A stretch of DNA of 64,000 nt, taken from UBA5336 sp039818165 (GTDB lineage: Bacteria; Pseudomonadota; Alphaproteobacteria; Caulobacterales; Hyphomonadaceae). Where the stretch lies: positions 26,316-90,315 of the forward strand of contig JBCBUL010000009.1 of NCBI GenBank assembly GCA_039818165.1. The letters are read 5' to 3'. Shown here one piece after another: positions 59,080-64,000 of the stretch (position 1 is its first letter; every line of letters begins with the position of its first letter). A model generated the notes under the pieces. It searched no databases, was not told the DNA's origin, and was given only the letters and a program-made list of their open reading frames with translations. The position numbers and the translations under genes were made by a program.

Positions 59080-60711
59080 ATGCCTACGCGTATAGAAACC
59101 CTCATTGCGGAGATCGCTCCGCTTTTGCCGTCGCAAAACGTCGGCGAAGTCTATGATTGGTTTCTGATTCATAGCGAGCGCGTGGCGATGCCTGTCGTGT
59201 TCGAGCGGACCGTTGTCGGGGTCCTCACGCGCGTCGCCGTCATGGAACAGGCGGCGAAGCTCACCGAGCCTTCCACATCGAAGCAATCGATCATGCCGCT
59301 GGTTGAGGAAGACTATGCCAGTGCCAAAGTGGGGCAGCCGCTCGGCGAAGTCGCCCATCATCTTGCTGCTGATGGCGCAAAAGGCTTCCAGCACGGCGTG
59401 ATCGTACGACAGGCAGGCGCTTACTATGGCTATGTCACGGCCACATCGCTGACCGTCGCCCTGAGCGCGGAAAACACCCGGCGTGCGCACCAAATGCGGT
59501 CGGCTTCCGAAAAGCTGAAGACAATGGGGCGCCAACTCGCTCGCGAGCGGCGCGATGGCGGATTGTCTTTGGCGCGACTTGGCCATGAGGTCCGCACGCC
59601 GCTGACCGCCATGCTTGGTCACACTGAGCGGTTGTTGCGCAAGGATCTCGTACCTGAAGCGCGCCAGAGCCTCGATGTCATCGCCCGCTCCACGGAGTCC
59701 CTGGCAGATCTTGTATCCCGTTCTGTCGAGGCAGGTCAGTTGAGGTCCGGCGATATCGTTCCGAAAATCGCTCCCTTTGCAACGTCCCAATTGGCCCAGG
59801 ACCTTGCGGCCTTGTGGCAGCCCCGGGCTGAGGAAAAAGGGCTTGCGTTTGATGTCTCAGTGTCCAGCGCACTGCCAACGCGCCTTGAAGGCGATGCAGT
59901 CCGCATCCAGCAAATACTGGGCAATCTGATTTCAAACGCCATCAAGTATACCGAATCTGGCGCGGTCCACTTCTCCCTAGATGGTTTAGCGCGCGAGGAG
60001 GGTCAGGTGGCCTTCTCCGCCTGCGTAGCTGATACGGGTCGCGGCATTTCTGAGACGGAGCGCGAGCGCTTGTTTAAACCGTTCCAGCGGCTCCAGTCTG
60101 CGGGGGGGGAACAGGGGGTTGGCCTGGGACTCAGTATTTCTCTCGGGCTCGCACGTGCCATGGGGGGCGACCTGACATATTGCGATGCCGCAGAGGGGGG
60201 CAGCGTCTTCAGGCTTGCTTTGGCCTTGCGCCGTGCAGGGCCGCGCCTCGCGACTGAAGGGGTGCCGAAGACCGCAAGACCGACCCGTTCGGCTTTCAAA
60301 CTCGGCGATATCCTCCTTGTGGAAGACCATGCGGCAAGCCAGGCACTGATAGAGAGCACACTTGGCAATGCAGGGTGGCGAGTCGATACGGTGGCAACAC
60401 TGGCCCAGGCGCGTCGCCGCATCGATCACAAACCCTATCAGGCTATTCTCTGTGACTATTTCCTGCGCGATGGGCAGGGCGATGTGCTGATCAAAATGCT
60501 GCGTGGTCATCCAGGGCCCAACTCGGAAACACTCTGTCTCGCTGTAACGGCAGACTCCAGCGAGGCACGGAAGCGCCACTGTTTGGCGGCGGGCTTTGCA
60601 GGCGTGATTGCGAAACCCATTCGAGGACCCGAACTGATCACGACCCTAGCAGATTTCATCTCGGCGGCTGAGCAATCCGCCGCTGAGGATAGTGCGGCCC
60701 TTCTGGCCTGA
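59080..60711 (+). CDS. Soluble hybrid histidine kinase with N-terminal CBS-like region
   Basis: 543 residues, no membrane helix. Residues 1-130 resemble the degenerate CBS-like sensor seen in alphaproteobacterial signalling proteins (ADGAKGFQHGVIVRQAGAYYG near 97). HisKA has His169 in LGHEVRTPLTAMLGH; the ATPase domain shows ILGNLISNAIKYTESG near 286, DTGRGISE near 318 and QGVGLGLS near 345; a receiver near 408-530 has Asp459 in ILCDYFLRDG and the Lys in GVIAKPIRG. Cytoplasmic signal integration; cognate partner unknown. Confidence 0.92.
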   Translation: MPTRIETLIAEIAPLLPSQNVGEVYDWFLIHSERVAMPVVFERTVVGVLTRVAVMEQAAKLTEPSTSKQSIMPLVEEDYASAKVGQPLGEVAHHLAADGAKGFQHGVIVRQAGAYYGYVTATSLTVALSAENTRRAHQMRSASEKLKTMGRQLARERRDGGLSLARLGHEVRTPLTAMLGHTERLLRKDLVPEARQSLDVIARSTESLADLVSRSVEAGQLRSGDIVPKIAPFATSQLAQDLAALWQPRAEEKGLAFDVSVSSALPTRLEGDAVRIQQILGNLISNAIKYTESGAVHFSLDGLAREEGQVAFSACVADTGRGISETERERLFKPFQRLQSAGGEQGVGLGLSISLGLARAMGGDLTYCDAAEGGSVFRLALALRRAGPRLATEGVPKTARPTRSAFKLGDILLVEDHAASQALIESTLGNAGWRVDTVATLAQARRRIDHKPYQAILCDYFLRDGQGDVLIKMLRGHPGPNSETLCLAVTADSSEARKRHCLAAGFAGVIAKPIRGPELITTLADFISAAEQSAAEDSAALLA

Positions 60712-60830
60712 CTTGTTCTCGCTTTCAACGAACGTTCACCCCGAACGATACGTTGACATCTTGGCCTTTGATTGACGGCCCTCGACAAAAGTTGACGCAT
60801 GTGTCATCTTTTTGCGCGAGGAGTTGATCC

Positions 60831-61025
60831 ATGGTTTCGATAATCAAAGCTGTCTTTTATCTAGGGCCGCTCCTGTTCGGGCTCGGCTTTATCGCGCCAT
60901 TGGTCGCTCAGTCGATTTCGGCGATGGGGATCGCACCGCCGTTTGGCCTTTCACCCCTGATGGTCGGACTGATTACGGGTGCGGGCTACGGAGCACTAGC
61001 GCAGGTCCGGGGGAGGTGGATTTGA
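60831..61025 (+). CDS. Small two-helix membrane protein coupled to a desaturase
   Basis: 64 residues, with two hydrophobic segments (IIKAVFYLGPLLFGLGFIAPL and MVGLITGAGYGALAQV) and a basic end. GAGGAG lies before the ATG. Its stop overlaps the TTG start of the desaturase (TTGA), so the two are translated together. No family recognised. A role as subunit or membrane partner of the desaturase is inference from this coupling. Confidence 0.65.
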   Translation: MVSIIKAVFYLGPLLFGLGFIAPLVAQSISAMGIAPPFGLSPLMVGLITGAGYGALAQVRGRWI

Positions 61026-61894
61026 GCAAACGGGATCTCTCCGGAATGAACGCTGCGGAGCTTATGCGCGCTGAGCGGGAGGTGGCCGCTCGGCATGTGG
61101 GAAAATTCCCGTACTTTGCCGTCGTCTGGGCTTTCGCAAATCTGGCAGTCTGGCTTGCCCTTTGGCCGCTTGTGTTTTTCGCGGGCTTTCCACTGTGGCT
61201 TGCCTTCCTGATTGCGACGGTGAACATCACGTTGTCCTATTTGCCGAGCCACGAAGCCCAGCATGACATTATTGCGCGTCCGGGCACATCGCTGCGGTGG
61301 CTGAACCAGATGGTGGGGCACCTCTCCACGCTACCCTTAGTCCTGCCTTATCGCGTGGCGACGCTCACCCATATGGAGCATCATAAACACACCAATCACC
61401 ACGAGCTGGACCCGGATATCTCCGTTGCGGCGCCGGGCCCTCTAAGCGCCATCTGGGTGTCGATCGTTAACCGACAGCCTCGTGCGAAAGGCGGCTTCAA
61501 CGCCTATGGCGAGGCACTGATACGCCTTGGACGACCTGACGTTATTCTCGATGGAGTCGTCTACAATCTCGTATTCTACGGTGTCTTGTTCGCCCTGGCA
61601 TGGAGCGGTTTTTCGATCGAGGCGGCGCTGCTCTGGTGGCTGCCGCGCCATATCGCGCTGACTTACATCCAGTACTATCTTAGCTGGGCGCCGCATCATC
61701 CGGGGCTCACCGTCGGTCGCTATCGAGACACGCGCAGTTTCCGCTCGATCCTCGGGAATATCGGATCTCTGGGTATGCAGTACCACGTGGTGCATCACCT
61801 CCACCCGCGCATCCCGCTCTACCGCACGCCGATGGCATACTGGGAGATGAAACCCATCCTCGAAGCGCGCGGCTGCGATGTGGATGCTTTGTAG
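61022..61894 (+). CDS. Fatty acid desaturase family protein
   Basis: 290 residues from a TTG that overlaps the preceding stop, with GGGGGAGG just upstream; an ATG at 61046 is the alternative. The three His boxes of membrane diiron desaturases are present: PSHEAQHDIIA near residue 76, HMEHHKHTNHHELD near 116 and YHVVHHLHPRIP near 252. Helices flank the boxes. It would introduce a double bond or hydroxyl into a lipid acyl chain or carotenoid; the exact substrate is not readable. Confidence 0.88.
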   Translation: MSKRDLSGMNAAELMRAEREVAARHVGKFPYFAVVWAFANLAVWLALWPLVFFAGFPLWLAFLIATVNITLSYLPSHEAQHDIIARPGTSLRWLNQMVGHLSTLPLVLPYRVATLTHMEHHKHTNHHELDPDISVAAPGPLSAIWVSIVNRQPRAKGGFNAYGEALIRLGRPDVILDGVVYNLVFYGVLFALAWSGFSIEAALLWWLPRHIALTYIQYYLSWAPHHPGLTVGRYRDTRSFRSILGNIGSLGMQYHVVHHLHPRIPLYRTPMAYWEMKPILEARGCDVDAL

Positions 61895-62005
61895 CTAGTC
61901 CTCGATCCGGAGCGAGCTGGATGCGCCCCTTTACGGGCTTCGATAAAAATCAGACATAGAAAAAGAGCAGGGCGATTAGCGTCAGTCCTGAAAGCATCAC
62001 CGCGT

Positions 62006-62638
62006 ATGGGGAGCCAAATGGCCCAGGCAAAATTCGACATTCAGCCCTTGTTTGCGACACCATTTATGCGCGCAGATATTAGTGCTGCGATTACGCCAGA
62101 TCAGGTCGAGCATGTCCGAAATTTGAAAATGGTTCGCAATCGGGACAATCTGATCTCCGAGGACCTCTACATTTTCAGACATCCGGAGTTAGCGAACCTC
62201 GCCACAGCCGTTCAGGACGCACTCGACATTTACGCGCGTGATGTCATGGGGATCGACCAAAGGATCATCGTCACGCAGTCTTGGGGGCTGATGAATCCAC
62301 CTGGCATTGGGATGCATTCCCATTCCCACTCGAATTCAATCATTTCCGGTTCTGTTTATTATGATGAGTTGCCGGAACCGGTTAGCCGTGTGTTCTTTGA
62401 TCGGCGCACAATGTACCAACAGATCGAGTTGATTCCCGTCGCTGAGCGGCGAAATCTCTACAATTCGCCGACAAATACTGTGACGCCGCGTCAGGGTGAA
62501 GTGCTCATGTTTCCATCCGATATCAATCATCAGATTGAGGCCAACGGGTCAGATGCGCCAAGGCGGGCGATTGCTTTCAACAGCTTTGTTAAGGGCACGA
62601 TCGGTGACTATCGCGATGTTTCGCAACTCACAGTTTGA
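62006..62638 (+). CDS. TIGR02466-type putative 2-oxoglutarate/Fe(II) oxygenase
   Basis: 210 residues. The family pattern QSWGLMNPPGIGMHSHSHSN (two His near residue 98, then SIISGSVYYDE) and the later FPSDINHQIEANG with a third His and RRAIAFNSF with Arg are consistent with a jelly-roll 2OG-Fe(II) oxygenase. The start may be ATG at 62006 or, with GGGGAG closer upstream, ATG at 62018. Substrate unknown. The 111-bp space before it holds only a very small antisense frame described under findings. Confidence 0.78.
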   Translation: MGSQMAQAKFDIQPLFATPFMRADISAAITPDQVEHVRNLKMVRNRDNLISEDLYIFRHPELANLATAVQDALDIYARDVMGIDQRIIVTQSWGLMNPPGIGMHSHSHSNSIISGSVYYDELPEPVSRVFFDRRTMYQQIELIPVAERRNLYNSPTNTVTPRQGEVLMFPSDINHQIEANGSDAPRRAIAFNSFVKGTIGDYRDVSQLTV

Positions 62639-62764
62639 GTAGAAACCCGCCAAAATCAGTTTCCTTACAGTGACATGCTCTTGTCATTCACCGGCGCTAA
62701 AGTCTCAATGGGGTTTTAAGCGGAGCTCATGCAGCGCATGACGCAGCAATTGACGGGGTGAACA

Positions 62765-63091
62765 ATGATGATGCTATTGGGCTCGCTGACGCGGGCGTCT
62801 ACGAAATTGGTGCTCAGCTTTGTGTTGGTCATCGTGATCATGGTGCTGAGTTTTGCCTTCGCGCCGGGCATGATCCGGGGTCTTCAGGACTGGATCGAGG
62901 CGCTGAACGAAATCTTGCGTACGCCGCCTCTGCTCAATGACCAGGGCCTGATCCTCTATCGCACGCTGGTGAACGAGAACACGATCTTCGGCATCCTGCT
63001 CACCCTCATGGCGCGCGCCATTATTGAAGTGTGTGCTTTCGCTTTTGGGCAAGGAATGAAGGCTGCGCGGGGCAAGCCCGAAACCGCCTAG
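62765..63091 (+). CDS. Hypothetical membrane protein
   Basis: 108 residues with two membrane helices (about 13-33 and 75-95) joined by a soluble loop with GLQDWIEALNEIL and NDQGLILYRTLVNENTIF. GGGGTGA precedes three successive ATG codons. No family recognised. Its stop overlaps the end of the convergent YaiI gene by 4 nt. Confidence 0.65.
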   Translation: MMMLLGSLTRASTKLVLSFVLVIVIMVLSFAFAPGMIRGLQDWIEALNEILRTPPLLNDQGLILYRTLVNENTIFGILLTLMARAIIEVCAFAFGQGMKAARGKPETA

Positions 63092-63552
63092 GTTCTCTGT
63101 AGCGCCACAACTTCGCGGTCGAGGGCCTGAAGGAAATTGGCGCGGTCCGCCTTTGTGAACGGCGGCGGGCCGCCGGTCAGGCCGCCGACGACCGTGTCGC
63201 GTAGATCCGCCTTGATCGCCCGTGTCGCAATGGCGCTGCCAATGGAGTTTGCGGTGAACGGCTTGCCATTGGGCGCGAGGACGCGTGCACCGGCTTTGAG
63301 GCACCGTTCGGCCGACAGAATGTCCGCGGTCACGACGATTGAGCGGTCATCGGCGTGCTCCGCAATCCAGTCATCGGCCGCATCAAAGCCGTCTGAGACA
63401 ACAATCAGTTTTACCGTTTCGCTCACCGGCACCCGGATGAAGCTGTTTGAGACCACCCGTACGTCTAGCTCGCATCGCCGCGCCACGCGGTAGCATTCGT
63501 CTTTTACTGGGCAGGCGTCGGCATCGATGAGGAGGGTGATGGGTGCAGTCAT
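63088..63552 (-). CDS. YaiI/YqxD family protein (DUF188)
   Basis: 154 residues from the ATG that overlaps the stop of the upstream gene (ATGA). The start ITLLIDADACPVKDECYRVA and the later VVSDGFDAADDWIAEHA and DILSAERCLKAGARVLAPNG are typical of this PIN-like/NYN nuclease-related family; Asp residues DAD near 10-12 form the likely metal site. Function is not established. C-terminal half includes the family GGPPPFTKADRANF block. Confidence 0.92.
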   Translation of the reverse strand: MTAPITLLIDADACPVKDECYRVARRCELDVRVVSNSFIRVPVSETVKLIVVSDGFDAADDWIAEHADDRSIVVTADILSAERCLKAGARVLAPNGKPFTANSIGSAIATRAIKADLRDTVVGGLTGGPPPFTKADRANFLQALDREVVALQRT

Positions 63553-64000
63553 GGTGCGCGGGTTGCCCAATCGAGCGCGTCTTCCAACCTGTCATCTCCC
63601 CAGAAGAGTTCATCGCCGACCGTGAAACTCGGCGCGCCATAGATACCCGCATCGATCGCCGCGTCGGTGTTTTCGCGAAGATGTGCTTTCTGGGCGTTGG
63701 CGTGCGCCATCTTGAGATAAACGTGTGCCACTCCGCCCGCTGCTTCGATGCAGGCGCCTATAATGTCTGGGTTGGCAATGTCGTGTCCTTCAACGAATTG
63801 GGCTTGGTACACCCGCTTTACGTAGTCTTTGCCCCAGGGTTCATGCAGCGCGCCAAGGGCTGTGCGTGCGGCTAGCAGGCCGTTTTGAGGGAATGACCGT
63901 GTATCGCCATCGGACGGACGTTTGAACGCGATGCCATATTTATCTGCTCGTCGTTCCATATCCCGCCACATATTCTTCCCTTTGGCGGGATAGATCGCGA
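63549..64000 (-). CDS. 2-Hydroxychromene-2-carboxylate isomerase / DsbA-like, partial
   Basis: The frame runs off the right edge; visible residues begin IYPAKGKNMWRDMERRADKYG and end at the stop that overlaps the YaiI start. The pattern (KNMWRDMERRA, FPQNGLLAARTALGA, and GIYGAPSFTVGDELFWGDDRLE near the end) is that of HCCA isomerases, glutathione-dependent kappa-class thioredoxin-fold enzymes of aromatic catabolism. The N-terminal active-site Ser/Cys region is outside the window, so isomerase versus DsbA-like oxidoreductase cannot be settled. Confidence 0.85.
   Translation of the reverse strand, partial: AIYPAKGKNMWRDMERRADKYGIAFKRPSDGDTRSFPQNGLLAARTALGALHEPWGKDYVKRVYQAQFVEGHDIANPDIIGACIEAAGGVAHVYLKMAHANAQKAHLRENTDAAIDAGIYGAPSFTVGDELFWGDDRLEDALDWATRAP

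Noticed and set aside
1..64000. CRISPR array, prophage or integrative element
   Set aside because: No spaced direct repeats, integrase, phage structural genes or att-like duplications were seen; only the single IS6 element is mobile.

Overview
The window is chromosomal DNA of a high-GC alphaproteobacterium from the Caulobacterales/Maricaulales side (Hyphomonadaceae- or Maricaulaceae-like). The evidence is a full-length CckA cell-cycle hybrid kinase, a TrcR (DUF1013) cell-cycle regulator, a UrcA-family C-terminus, a FliM-like gene preceded by a TTAA-N7-TTAG CtrA-type box, and many small secreted or lipid-anchored proteins. Genes are densely packed with many ATGA start/stop overlaps.

Layout. 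1-3.2 kb: end of a UrcA gene, a crotonase, a CbrC-like protein, a zinc-free MDR reductase and a cystatin-like secreted protein. 3.35-4.3 kb: tRNA-Ser(GCU) followed by an IS6-family element. 4.3-11.9 kb: a tyrosine/4-hydroxyphenylpyruvate catabolic block read leftward (hpd, three tiny membrane proteins, an ICMT-like methyltransferase, a VOC protein, two unknowns, fahA, scoA, scoB, then an aromatic-type aminotransferase), with a divergent MarR regulator and an 18-bp near-palindrome between them. 12.0-15.8 kb: a four-gene rightward operon of an SGNH-like protein, an MBOAT acyltransferase, an unknown protein and a formyltransferase. 15.8-18.1 kb: rimO, a ParE/RelE-type toxin broken by a frameshift with an intact partner antitoxin gene, and grxD.

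18.1-23.0 kb: an accessory-looking stretch between grxD and bolA, with a deoxyribosyltransferase-like protein behind a perfect palindrome, a hotdog thioesterase, an acyltransferase, a nitroreductase, and a membrane-anchored TIR protein with a periplasmic C-terminal domain. 23-36 kb: DUF2799 lipoprotein, panD, acyltransferase 3, a CPA2 antiporter, trxB, an FMO-like flavoprotein, an S9 peptidase, TerC, a serine hydrolase and a FliM-like protein. 36-45 kb: an S1P-lyase-like PLP enzyme behind a leader terminator, alkaline phosphatase, cupin, purB, a secreted 23-residue-repeat protein with a peptidoglycan-binding domain, and a DUF885 lipoprotein. 45-64 kb: cckA, a possibly split lipoprotein, a dehydrogenase, a second serine hydrolase, CIA30 protein, a dienoyl-CoA-reductase-like SDR, DUF2147, two MscS channels, a TspO-like protein, trcR with a ClpP paralogue, a soluble hybrid kinase, a desaturase coupled to a 64-residue membrane protein, a TIGR02466-type oxygenase, a YaiI protein and an HCCA isomerase cut by the window end.

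The strongest candidates for something undescribed are the SGNH-MBOAT-unknown-formyltransferase operon, the TIR-membrane-periplasm protein, the eight-unit 23-residue repeat protein, the cystatin-like protein, and the desaturase/small-membrane-protein pair joined by a TTGA start/stop overlap. No CRISPR array, rRNA, phage cluster or replication origin was seen.
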